Assembly: GCA_044230205.1 (NCBI GenBank)
Contig: JBGARN010000120.1
Span: 1-11,827, forward strand
Source of the DNA: JAEUTH01 sp044230205
GTDB taxonomy: Bacteria; Bacteroidota; Bacteroidia; AKYH767-A; OLB10
DNA: 11,827 nucleotides
Direction of reading: 5' to 3'
The translations under genes were made by a program, and so were the position numbers. Numbering within the stretch: position 1 is the stretch's first letter; each line of letters begins with the position of its first letter. Under the pieces are notes generated by a model, which was not told the origin of the DNA, made no database searches, and worked only from the letters and a program-made list of their open reading frames with translations. This document shows positions 1 through 6,922 of the stretch, one piece after another.

Positions 1-2
1 CA

Positions 3-3000
3 TATGGAACTACAAGTACTGCATTTAGTAACCCTAATTCCTGGGATATTAATTTGAATACAGCTTATGAAAATCAAGCAGAAGCAACACTTGTTTCACC
101 ATATTTCGACTTTTCAACAGTTGCCAACGTTGATTTGAGTTTCTGGCAAAATCGCAATTGCGAAACCAACTGGGACGGTGTGCGTATTGAATATTCTGAT
201 AATGCCAATCCATGGCAGGTTTTAGGTTCAGTTGGTTCTGGAGTAAACTGGTATACCAATGCATCTATTAATTCAAGTCAGTTACCTGCATGGGATGGAA
301 CCACAAATGGAAACTGGGTGAAGTCATCCTATAACATGAGTGCCTTTAATAACATAGGTTTGGTTCAGTTGCAGTTTATTTTTACTTCCGACTTCTCAGT
401 TATCTGGGATGGTTTTTCAATTGACAATTTCTGTTTGCATGTTCCTCAACCTATTGATGTTGGTGTAGATTCTATTCTTACTCCAACAACCAACTCAGGT
501 GCGTTGCAGAATTCTGACGTAACAGTAAGAGTTCGTAACTTTGGCTCAACAGCTCAAAGTACTTTTGATGTTTACTATACATTTAATGGTGGCCCTGCTG
601 TTGGTCCATTCTCATACACAGGTCCTACTTTAGCACCAAATGATGTTGCACTTATAACAATACCACCTCAGATAACAATTCCTCAGGGTCTATTTACTGT
701 ATGTGCGTATACTGATCTTGCTACAGATATGGATCACACTAATGATACCATTTGCAAGCAATGCAAAGGAATACCTGTATTAGCATTAAACTATTGTGAT
801 AATTTTGATGCAGGTGGTACAGCGTTAGATTGGACTCCGATAACCTTAACAGCTGGTACACAATGGGAATTAGGTGCTCCAAACTGGGGTGCTACCAATA
901 GCGCACATTCAGCACCAAATGCATGGGACATTAACCTTAACAGCGGTTATACAACTAACGCTAATGCTGAATTATTATCTCCGTTTTTTGATTTAGGTAC
1001 TGCAGTTAATGCTGAATTGAGTTTTTGGCAAAATCGCAATACCCAGGCATTTAATGATGGTTGCCGGTTAGATATTTCAGTTAATGGTGGTTTATGGCAA
1101 ACATTAGGTTTTGTAAACGATCCATTGTCTACTAACTGGTATACGGTAAATAACATATTTATTTCAGGAGAGCCAGCATGGGATGGCACATCAGGTGGAT
1201 GGCAGAAAAGTGCTTACCAAATGATAAACTATAACAACATTGGATTGGTGCAATTGAAATTTGTATTCCGTTCTGCTGCGTTCAGTACTGGTGATGGAAT
1301 GAGTATTGATGATTTCTGTTTGCGTATTCCACCTCCAATTGATGCAGGTACAGTTTCTATTGATGCCCCAACAGGTGGATTAGTAATTGGCAATTTATAT
1401 TTCCCAACTGTAACAATTAAGAATTACGGTTCGGCCGATATTGATACCATTCCGGTTACTTATGCGATAAATGGTGTTCCGGTAGCCACACAAACTTATT
1501 ATCCTACACTTACACCAAATCAGTCTACACAGGTTAGCTTCACTACAGGATTCAATGCATTAAGCGGAGGTTTTGATATTTGCGCTTATACAGAGATGCC
1601 AGGTGACGGTGACAATTTTAATGACACAACTTGTGTTCAGATGGTTGGTGTTCCTACCTTAATCCCTACTTACACTGACAATTTTGATGGAGTTAATAAT
1701 GGTTGGACAACAAACAATGTTTCAGGTTCAGGTTCACAATGGGAGTTAGGAACTCCAAACTGGGGTACTACTAATACAGCATTTTCAAATCCGAACTCAT
1801 GGGATGTTAACTTGAATAGTGCATATACCAACCAGGCCAATTGTGAATTGATTTCACCATTCTTTGATTTCTTAAACGTTGTGAATGCACATGTTTCATT
1901 TTGGTACAATACCAACTGCGAAGCTAACTGGGACGGTTTACGTTTAGATTATTCAGCTGATGGTGGAGCTACCTGGAATACACTTGGTTCGGTAGGTTGT
2001 ACAAGTTGTTTAAACTGGTACACAAAAGCAACTATCAATTCAAGCGGTAAGCCTGCTTGGGATGGCAATTCAGGTGGATGGAAATTTGCTAAAGACAGTG
2101 ACCTTGTATTCCTTAACGGAAATCCTGCACCGGTAATCTTTAAGTACATCTTCACTTCAGACTTTAGTGTAACAGGTGATGGAGTTTCGATTGATGATTT
2201 CCAATTGTATAAGCCTATTTCAATTACTGCTGCTACTGATTTGGTTTATCCGGCAAATAATATTCTTACTCCGGGTCCTCAGTATATTATGGGTCGTTAC
2301 ATAAATAAAGGAACAACGCCAATGACTAAGGTATTGTTATCACTTGAAATTGACGGAGTACTGCATGTTACCGATACAATTAATCCTATACCTGGTGGTC
2401 AGCTTAATTGGAACGTTAGTGCATTGCATCAATTCTCATTACCCTGGAACGCAGCTCCTGGTTTACATACTTTCTGCATCTATACCAGTTTACCAAATGA
2501 TTCGGTTGACTTAAATACTGCAGATGACACCACATGTATGCAGTACACCGTATTTGATTCAACTTCAATTTTTCCATACTGTACTGATTTTGAATCAGGG
2601 CCACAATGGGTTGCATTAAATTCTGTTGATTATACTCAAACAAGCAGCTGGCAAATTGGAACACCGGTGAAGACTAATATTATTGGAAGCCATAGTGGTG
2701 CCAACTGCTGGGTAACTAACCTGGTTAGTGAGTATCCTAACCTGGATAATTCTTCATTGTTCTCTCCTGTATTTAATGTTGAAGCCAACAAATGCTATGA
2801 ATTAAGTTTCTGGCATAATGCAGATATGGATTTGTTTAATGATGGTGGTGCAGTTGAATATTCAATTGATAGTGCTAAGTCATGGATACAGTTAGGACAG
2901 GGTGGAGATTATCTGAATTGGTATAACTCAATTTATATTGCTGCATTTGGTGGACCTCCTGCATATGCCGGATGGACAGGTTTGTTTGGTGGTTGGTTGC

Positions 3001-3122
3001 AGTCAAGTCATAACTGGACAGCAACTCAATCTGGCCAGGTAATATTCCGCTGGAGATTTGCATCTGATCAAACTAATACCGCTGATGGTTGGGCAATTGA
3101 TGATGTTTGTTTTAAAGAAATT
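3..3122 (+). repeat. Tandem jelly-roll/Ig-like coding modules
   Basis: Approximate units are 3-776 (cut by the left edge), 777-1652, 1653-2563 and 2564-3122; the last has the jelly-roll but no Ig-like partner before the sorting domain. Units 1 and 3 are the closest pair in protein: TAFSNPNSWDINLNTAY versus TAFSNPNSWDVNLNSAY. Units 1 and 2 share the 15-base stretch TGGCAAAATCGCAAT (from 146 and 1027). Unit 4 is the most diverged. Repeat similarity is mostly at protein level, which indicates old duplications with continued selection rather than recent expansion. Confidence 0.85.
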
Positions 3123-3425
3123 GCAGCACCATGTGTAACAGCAGTTGGTACGGTTGATGCTAACCTGTTATACCTGTATCAGAATTTACCAAACCCAACA
3201 AATGGCGTTACTACTATTGGTTACAGCTTGCCTAAGCAAGGAAAAGTAACTATTGAAATTACCAATCTTGTTGGCCAGGTTATAGCACAACCAGTAAATG
3301 GTTCAATGTCAGAAGGCAAACATGTTGTTGAAGTAAGCACCAGCAATTTAGCTCCAGGGGTTTACTACTACACCTTACGCTTTGAAGACAGGAAAATAGT
3401 TCGCAAAATGATTGTTACTAAGTAA
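3..3425 (+). CDS. Large modular T9SS-secreted protein (3' part, 5' end outside window)
   Basis: The frame is open to the left edge, and the codons before the first possible internal start (TTG at 54) still match the repeat unit, so this is the C-terminal 1140 residues of a longer protein. Three-and-a-half jelly-roll modules resembling MAM/VEG-type adhesion domains (motifs QWELG, NWDG, WYT, PAWDG, GDGxSIDDF) alternate with Ig-like CARDB-type domains (IDxG start, CAYT and NDT motifs near the end). Bases 3168-3422 encode a type A sorting domain of T9SS cargo: LYLYQNLPNPTNG, then GKVTIEI, LVGQVI, LAPGVYYY and a basic end IVRKMIVTK. Such domains direct export across the outer membrane and are normally removed during surface anchoring or release. 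The signal peptide and any catalytic domain would lie upstream. Likely role (inference): surface adhesin, or the accessory part of a secreted enzyme. A terminator follows directly, so it is the last gene of its transcript. Confidence 0.93.
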   Translation, partial: YGTTSTAFSNPNSWDINLNTAYENQAEATLVSPYFDFSTVANVDLSFWQNRNCETNWDGVRIEYSDNANPWQVLGSVGSGVNWYTNASINSSQLPAWDGTTNGNWVKSSYNMSAFNNIGLVQLQFIFTSDFSVIWDGFSIDNFCLHVPQPIDVGVDSILTPTTNSGALQNSDVTVRVRNFGSTAQSTFDVYYTFNGGPAVGPFSYTGPTLAPNDVALITIPPQITIPQGLFTVCAYTDLATDMDHTNDTICKQCKGIPVLALNYCDNFDAGGTALDWTPITLTAGTQWELGAPNWGATNSAHSAPNAWDINLNSGYTTNANAELLSPFFDLGTAVNAELSFWQNRNTQAFNDGCRLDISVNGGLWQTLGFVNDPLSTNWYTVNNIFISGEPAWDGTSGGWQKSAYQMINYNNIGLVQLKFVFRSAAFSTGDGMSIDDFCLRIPPPIDAGTVSIDAPTGGLVIGNLYFPTVTIKNYGSADIDTIPVTYAINGVPVATQTYYPTLTPNQSTQVSFTTGFNALSGGFDICAYTEMPGDGDNFNDTTCVQMVGVPTLIPTYTDNFDGVNNGWTTNNVSGSGSQWELGTPNWGTTNTAFSNPNSWDVNLNSAYTNQANCELISPFFDFLNVVNAHVSFWYNTNCEANWDGLRLDYSADGGATWNTLGSVGCTSCLNWYTKATINSSGKPAWDGNSGGWKFAKDSDLVFLNGNPAPVIFKYIFTSDFSVTGDGVSIDDFQLYKPISITAATDLVYPANNILTPGPQYIMGRYINKGTTPMTKVLLSLEIDGVLHVTDTINPIPGGQLNWNVSALHQFSLPWNAAPGLHTFCIYTSLPNDSVDLNTADDTTCMQYTVFDSTSIFPYCTDFESGPQWVALNSVDYTQTSSWQIGTPVKTNIIGSHSGANCWVTNLVSEYPNLDNSSLFSPVFNVEANKCYELSFWHNADMDLFNDGGAVEYSIDSAKSWIQLGQGGDYLNWYNSIYIAAFGGPPAYAGWTGLFGGWLQSSHNWTATQSGQVIFRWRFASDQTNTADGWAIDDVCFKEIAAPCVTAVGTVDANLLYLYQNLPNPTNGVTTIGYSLPKQGKVTIEITNLVGQVIAQPVNGSMSEGKHVVEVSTSNLAPGVYYYTLRFEDRKIVRKMIVTK

Positions 3426-3448
3426 CAGTAGCCTTATAGGTTAAATAG

Positions 3449-3481
3449 AAAACCTCTGCAATTTATTGCAGAGGTTTTTTT
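3449..3481 (+). terminator. Rho-independent terminator of the T9SS protein gene
   Basis: A perfect stem AAAACCTCTGCAA / TTGCAGAGGTTTT (3449-3461 with 3466-3478, ends A-U paired) closes a 4-base loop and runs into seven T (3475-3481). It begins about 25 bases after the TAA stop at 3423-3425. Confidence 0.93.
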
Positions 3482-3731
3482 ATGTTCTTTAATTAATAAA
3501 TGGATATTCAATAAAGCAGCTTTTTTATAAGTTGAATTATTGAGTATTGATTTTGGATTTGATAATATAGTTACATCAATACATGCTATACAGTGAAATC
3601 TTAGTTGTACTTTAAAAATTAAGCAGAATGATATCCGGTTATTAAAACTAATAAAAGGAAGTATTGTTAATGTTGGTGTATTTTTCTGAATTATCAGTAA
3701 AAGGAAACAACAATCATTTTTTTTGAAAGTC

Positions 3732-3756
3732 AATATTTATTTGTTTGCTAAATATT
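3732..3756. promoter_or_regulatory. Candidate operator in the katG promoter (8-9-8 inverted repeat)
   Basis: AATATTTA (3732-3739) and TAAATATT (3749-3756) are exact reverse complements separated by nine bases. The symmetric T-N11-A core (3738 and 3750) is the layout typical of LysR-type regulators, the family of the peroxide sensor OxyR. The right arm abuts the -7 element, so the site would cover about -38 to -14 relative to the predicted start of transcription. Assignment to any particular regulator is inference, and AT-rich sequence makes chance dyads fairly common. Confidence 0.4.
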
Positions 3757-3763
3757 AGCTTTG
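3756..3763 (+). promoter_or_regulatory. Bacteroidota-type -7 element for katG
   Basis: TAGCTTTG matches TAnnTTTG exactly and lies 58 bases before the katG ATG. TTTG copies at 3740 and 3744 are too close for the usual -33 spacing of about 19-20 bases, so only the -7 part is well supported. Confidence 0.5.
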
Positions 3764-3821
3764 AAAAATTAAATTGACGATTACATACTCTTTATAAACA
3801 AACAATTTCAAATTATACAAT

Positions 3822-5822
3822 ATGGAAAACGTAGCATCACAACATCAAACTGCAACTCAAACAAACGGTGCATCAAAGTGCCCGTTTCATGGCGGTGAGT
3901 TGAAACAAATGGCAGGAGGTGGAACGCGCAACATCGACTGGTGGCCCAATCAATTAAAGTTAAACATACTTCGACAGCATTCTGAACTATCAAACCCAAT
4001 GGGAGAAAAGTTTAATTATGCTAAAGAGTTTAAGAAACTAAATCTTGAATCGTTGAAAAAGGACATCATAAAAGTGATGACCAAATCGCAAAAGTGGTGG
4101 CCGGCTGACTATGGGCATTATGGTCCGTTTTTTATTAGAATGGCCTGGCATAGTGCAGGCACTTATCGTATTTCTGACGGAAGAGGTGGTGGTGGATCAG
4201 GCACACAGAGATTTGCTCCACTGAATAGCTGGCCTGATAATGCTAACCTTGATAAAGCTCGTTTACTGTTGTGGCCCATAAAACAGAAATATGGCAACAA
4301 GATCTCCTGGGCTGATCTGATGATCCTGGCAGGAAATTGTGCTCTTGAATCAATGGGTTTCAAAACCTTTGGATTTGCAGGTGGACGTGAAGATGTTTGG
4401 GAGCCTGAAGAGGATGTGTATTGGGGTTCAGAAAGCAAGTGGCTCGAGGATAACAGATACAAAGGTGGCGAACGCACTGAATTGGAAAACCCGTTAGCGG
4501 CTGTTCAGATGGGATTGATTTATGTTAATCCACAAGGACCTAATGGAAATCCTGACCCGGTTGCAGCTGCTAAAGACATACGTGAAACCTTCGGCCGTAT
4601 GGCAATGAATGATGAGGAAACAGTTGCATTGATTGCTGGTGGTCATACCTTCGGTAAAACTCATGGCGCTGCCGATGCTGATAAATATGTAGGTCCCGAA
4701 CCTGCTGCAGCAAGTATTGAAGAGCAAAGTATGGGTTGGAAAAACTCCTTCGGAAAAGGAAATGCAGGCGATACAATTACCAGTGGTTTGGAAGGTGCAT
4801 GGACTACTACTCCTACCCAATGGAGCAATAACTTCTTTTCGAACCTTTTTAATTATGAATGGGAATTAACTAAGAGTCCTGCAGGAGCACATCAGTGGAA
4901 ACCAAAAAATGGAATGGGTGAAGGAACAGTTCCCGATGCCCATGATTCTTCAAAGCGACATACACCGATAATGCTAACTACCGATTTATCCCTTCGGTTT
5001 GATCCTGAATATGAAAAAATATCAAGACGATTTTTAAATAATCCTGATCAGTTTGCTGATGCTTTTGCACGTGCTTGGTATAAATTGACCCATCGTGATA
5101 TGGGTCCTATTGCTAGGTACCTTGGTCCCGAAGTGCCAAAAGAAGTTTTGTTATGGCAAGATCCTATACCCCCAGTTACGTATAAACCAATAGATGATGA
5201 GGATATAATTTCACTTAAAAATAAAATTCTCTCATCTGGTCTTTCTATTTCACAGTTAGTTTCCACTGCATGGGCTTCAGCTTCAACATTCCGTGGTTCA
5301 GATAAACGCGGTGGTGCTAACGGCTCGCGTATACGATTGGCTCCACAGAAAGACTGGACTGTTAACAATCCTTCTCAACTTGCAGTTGTTCTTAAATCAT
5401 TAGAAAAAATTCAAAGTGAATTTAATAATTCACAATCCGGAGGCAAACAGGTTTCGATGGCTGATTTGATTGTATTAGGCGGATGTGCAGCTATTGAAAA
5501 AGCTGCAAGCAATGCAGGTCAGAAAGTTAAAGTTCCATTTACACCATGGCGAAGTGATGCACTCCAGGAACAGACTGATGTGGATTCTTTTGCTGCGCTG
5601 GAACCAAAAGCTGATGGTTTCCGTAATTATAAAAATCCAAAGTATAGTGCAAAGGCTGAAGAGATGCTAGTTGATAAGGCACAATTGCTTACGCTAACTG
5701 CCCCTGAAATGACAGTATTGGTAGGTGGTATGCGGGTATTGAATACCAACTTCGATGGATCGAAGCATGGAGTGCTCACTGCAGAGACCGGGTTCAAATT
5801 CAGAGTTGCGCGCACTAGCTGA
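3822..5822 (+). CDS. katG: Catalase-peroxidase KatG with deleted/frameshifted 3' end
   Basis: Haem enzyme that disproportionates hydrogen peroxide and also works as a peroxidase. The N-terminal domain is complete: distal R106, W109 and H110 (RMAWH); Y234 (GLIYVNP) and M260 (GRMAMND), which with W109 form the Met-Tyr-Trp adduct; proximal H275 (GGHTFGKTHGA); W327; D388 (TTDLSLRFD); and R425 (HRDMGP). The start is supported by the family-typical CPFHGG at 20-25. The haem-free C-terminal domain is normal up to KHGVLT (residue 653). The frame then ends in the unrelated tail FKFRVARTS, giving 666 residues rather than the usual roughly 725-750. The conserved segment expected there (NDFFVNL...KWTATRVDLVF) is absent, and the genuine end follows in another frame (5791-5910). 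The product may be unstable or inactive, because the C-terminal domain supports the active site and dimer in this family. No regulator or partner gene is adjacent. Identity is certain; functionality is not. Confidence 0.95.
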   Translation: MENVASQHQTATQTNGASKCPFHGGELKQMAGGGTRNIDWWPNQLKLNILRQHSELSNPMGEKFNYAKEFKKLNLESLKKDIIKVMTKSQKWWPADYGHYGPFFIRMAWHSAGTYRISDGRGGGGSGTQRFAPLNSWPDNANLDKARLLLWPIKQKYGNKISWADLMILAGNCALESMGFKTFGFAGGREDVWEPEEDVYWGSESKWLEDNRYKGGERTELENPLAAVQMGLIYVNPQGPNGNPDPVAAAKDIRETFGRMAMNDEETVALIAGGHTFGKTHGAADADKYVGPEPAAASIEEQSMGWKNSFGKGNAGDTITSGLEGAWTTTPTQWSNNFFSNLFNYEWELTKSPAGAHQWKPKNGMGEGTVPDAHDSSKRHTPIMLTTDLSLRFDPEYEKISRRFLNNPDQFADAFARAWYKLTHRDMGPIARYLGPEVPKEVLLWQDPIPPVTYKPIDDEDIISLKNKILSSGLSISQLVSTAWASASTFRGSDKRGGANGSRIRLAPQKDWTVNNPSQLAVVLKSLEKIQSEFNNSQSGGKQVSMADLIVLGGCAAIEKAASNAGQKVKVPFTPWRSDALQEQTDVDSFAALEPKADGFRNYKNPKYSAKAEEMLVDKAQLLTLTAPEMTVLVGGMRVLNTNFDGSKHGVLTAETGFKFRVARTS

Positions 5823-5910
5823 AGTTTATGCTTGTAAAGATTCGAAGAAAAAATTCATCAATGACTTTATTGCAGCATGGAATAAAGTGATGAACCTTGA
5901 CAGGTTTTAA
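5791..5910 (+). pseudogene. katG: Out-of-frame remnant of the katG C-terminus
   Basis: Read from 5791, one frame away from the katG frame, the sequence encodes GSNSELRALAEVYACKDS followed by KKKFINDFIAAWNKVMNLDRF and TAA at 5908-5910. This is the usual KatG terminus (compare E. coli GSNSILRAYAEVYA and AAWTKVMNADRFDLA). It overlaps the last 32 bases of the shifted frame. Compared with E. coli KatG, about 45-50 residues between HGVLT and GSNS are missing. The missing length must be 2 modulo 3, because the two parts sit in different frames. Confidence 0.9.
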
Positions 5911-5937
5911 TACTATAAACTTAATTTACTAATTGGG

Positions 5938-5972
5938 AAAGGTGATTTCTAAACACAGAAATCACCTTTTTT
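5938..5972 (+). terminator. Rho-independent terminator of katG
   Basis: A perfect 13-bp stem AAAGGTGATTTCT (5938-5950) / AGAAATCACCTTT (5957-5969) with a 6-base loop is followed by a T run to 5972. It lies 28 bases after the TAA of the original katG frame, consistent with that stop having been the real end. On the minus strand the T tract after the stem is short, so its use by the convergent gene is less certain. Confidence 0.92.
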
Positions 5973-5982
5973 ATTTTGAATA

Positions 5983-6006
5983 TTAATCATTGAATTCAAT
6001 GATTAA
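5983..6006. repeat. Perfect 24-bp palindrome between convergent genes
   Basis: TTAATCATTGAA (5983-5994) is followed directly by its exact reverse complement (5995-6006), with no spacer and an EcoRI-type GAATTC at the centre. It lies 34 bases past the stop of the minus-strand membrane gene and 11 bases past the katG terminator. It could act as an AT-rich 3' hairpin for the minus-strand transcript or as a dimeric protein site; the sequence does not decide. Confidence 0.85.
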
Positions 6007-6039
6007 AACTTATCAGGTAATTCAATTAAAGAAACAGCT

Positions 6040-6672
6040 TTAATTCGTTTCAACTAACTTTACTCTGTCGCCTAAAATAATTCCACAGAAAAGCAGAATT
6101 ATGTAAATAACTAATGCAGCTTCAGGAAAGAAAAATGACAGGATAAGAGGAACAAAACCAACTGGTATAAAAACTAAAATCATTCTGCGAATCTCTAAGT
6201 ATCGTTTCATATCAACATGCTGTGAGATAAGTTTTGCTTTCAAACTCCTGGTACCCATTAAGTAGAATAACAATGGAACGATAAGCCAATTAATACCAAA
6301 TATTATCACACCTGCACTGTTGTGCGGGTAATCACCAATAAGCGATGTCGGATAAGGAATAAAACATATGCTTAACAATAATAGGTTGTTCAGCCAAAGT
6401 AAAACATTGTCAATACGCGCAAGGGTTTTAAAAAACTGGTTATGGCTGAACCAGAGATTTACCGTAAATAAGAAACTTAGTGCAAAGCTCATAAACTTAT
6501 GTTTCATCTGCCATAGTTCATGAAATAATTCACGGCTTGAATACTCATCATGAATTTCAGGAACTTTAAGTTCGAGCACTAATAATGTAACCACGATAGC
6601 AAAAACACCATCGCTAAAAAATGCAACCCGTTCGTTGCTGTGAAATCGTTCATAGAATTTTTCTCGTTCCAT
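6040..6672 (-). CDS. TMEM175 (DUF1211)-family membrane protein, putative potassium channel
   Basis: The 210-residue protein matches the bacterial single-repeat form of the TMEM175 family, whose characterised members are potassium channels lacking the classical selectivity filter. The family signature is clear: ERVAFFSDGVFAIVVTLL at 14-31 (FSDG in the first helix), then NLWFSHNQFFKTLARID (72-88) and LLWLNNLLLLSICFIPYPTS (91-110). Six hydrophobic helices can be drawn at about 15-36, 58-77, 88-106, 117-138, 164-181 and 184-201. I chose the ATG at 6672: the only longer alternative is a TTG at 6711, which adds a 13-residue basic extension and would place a hairpin inside the coding region. It is convergent with katG and divergent from the beta-oxidation gene, so it is a single-gene unit. 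A role in potassium or membrane-potential balance is inferred from the family only. Confidence 0.88.
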   Translation of the reverse strand: MEREKFYERFHSNERVAFFSDGVFAIVVTLLVLELKVPEIHDEYSSRELFHELWQMKHKFMSFALSFLFTVNLWFSHNQFFKTLARIDNVLLWLNNLLLLSICFIPYPTSLIGDYPHNSAGVIIFGINWLIVPLLFYLMGTRSLKAKLISQHVDMKRYLEIRRMILVFIPVGFVPLILSFFFPEAALVIYIILLFCGIILGDRVKLVETN

Positions 6673-6680
6673 ATTAATTG

Positions 6681-6703
6681 TTTTGCAAGAAGGTCTTGCG
6701 AAA
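6681..6703 (-). promoter_or_regulatory. Inverted repeat just upstream of the TMEM175-family gene
   Basis: TTTTGCAAGA (6681-6690), spacer AGG, TCTTGCGAAA (6694-6703) forms a 10-bp stem with one G-T pair on the plus-strand reading. It sits 9-31 bases before the chosen ATG on the minus strand. It could be a leader hairpin affecting translation, or an operator. No clean TAnnTTTG element was found upstream; the nearest is TAAATTTTTG (minus strand, 6709-6718), two bases too long. Confidence 0.45.
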
Positions 6704-6922
6704 AAAATCAAAAATTTACTTACCTGCCAATTGATTTATAATTTAAGTTGTAAAATATATGAGGGAATACTATTTTTAGATTTAATTGCTCCCAATCAAT
6801 TGAAGTTTTGCAGGCGAATAAAATATTTTACAGAATGATGGATCGTTGATGTAAATATCATTGGCACTTTTCTCTGAATACATAATCATAAAAAATTACA
6901 TTAGCCAAAATTTTCCCCTATT

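Larger units (their letters stand above)
3426..3821. other. 396-base AT-rich intergenic region before katG
   Basis: It holds the terminator at 3449-3481, the dyad at 3732-3756 and the -7 element at 3756-3763, listed separately. Between 3482 and 3731 I see no convincing gene, tRNA, structured RNA or repeat. A 99-codon minus-strand frame (3434-3733) has only a TTG start, low-complexity AT-rich composition, and runs back through the terminator stem, so it is not called as a gene. Confidence 0.7.

Noticed and set aside
54..3425. T9SS protein starting inside the window at the TTG at 54
   Set aside because: The codons at 3-53 are in the same frame and match the start of the repeat unit seen at about 1764-1814, so translation clearly begins upstream of the window.
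3434..3733. 99-codon minus-strand open frame in the spacer before katG
   Set aside because: Only a TTG start, AT-driven composition, no recognisable motif, and it runs through the stem of the T9SS gene's terminator. An open frame of this length is plausible by chance here.
4163..5368. Minus-strand open frames of about 100 codons opposite katG (4163-4477, 4494-4820, 5048-5368)
   Set aside because: They are antisense shadows of a strongly conserved gene, with no independent motif, leader or promoter.
5780..5823. Programmed ribosomal frameshift joining the two katG frames
   Set aside because: A frameshift would join the frames but could not restore the missing conserved segment of about 45-50 residues, and no clear slippery heptamer with a downstream structure is visible at the junction.
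6673..6711. Longer TMEM175-family protein starting at the TTG at 6711
   Set aside because: The extra 13 residues match nothing expected at the family N-terminus, TTG is a weaker start, and the inverted repeat at 6681-6703 would fall inside the coding region. The ATG at 6672 fits the family's usual beginning.
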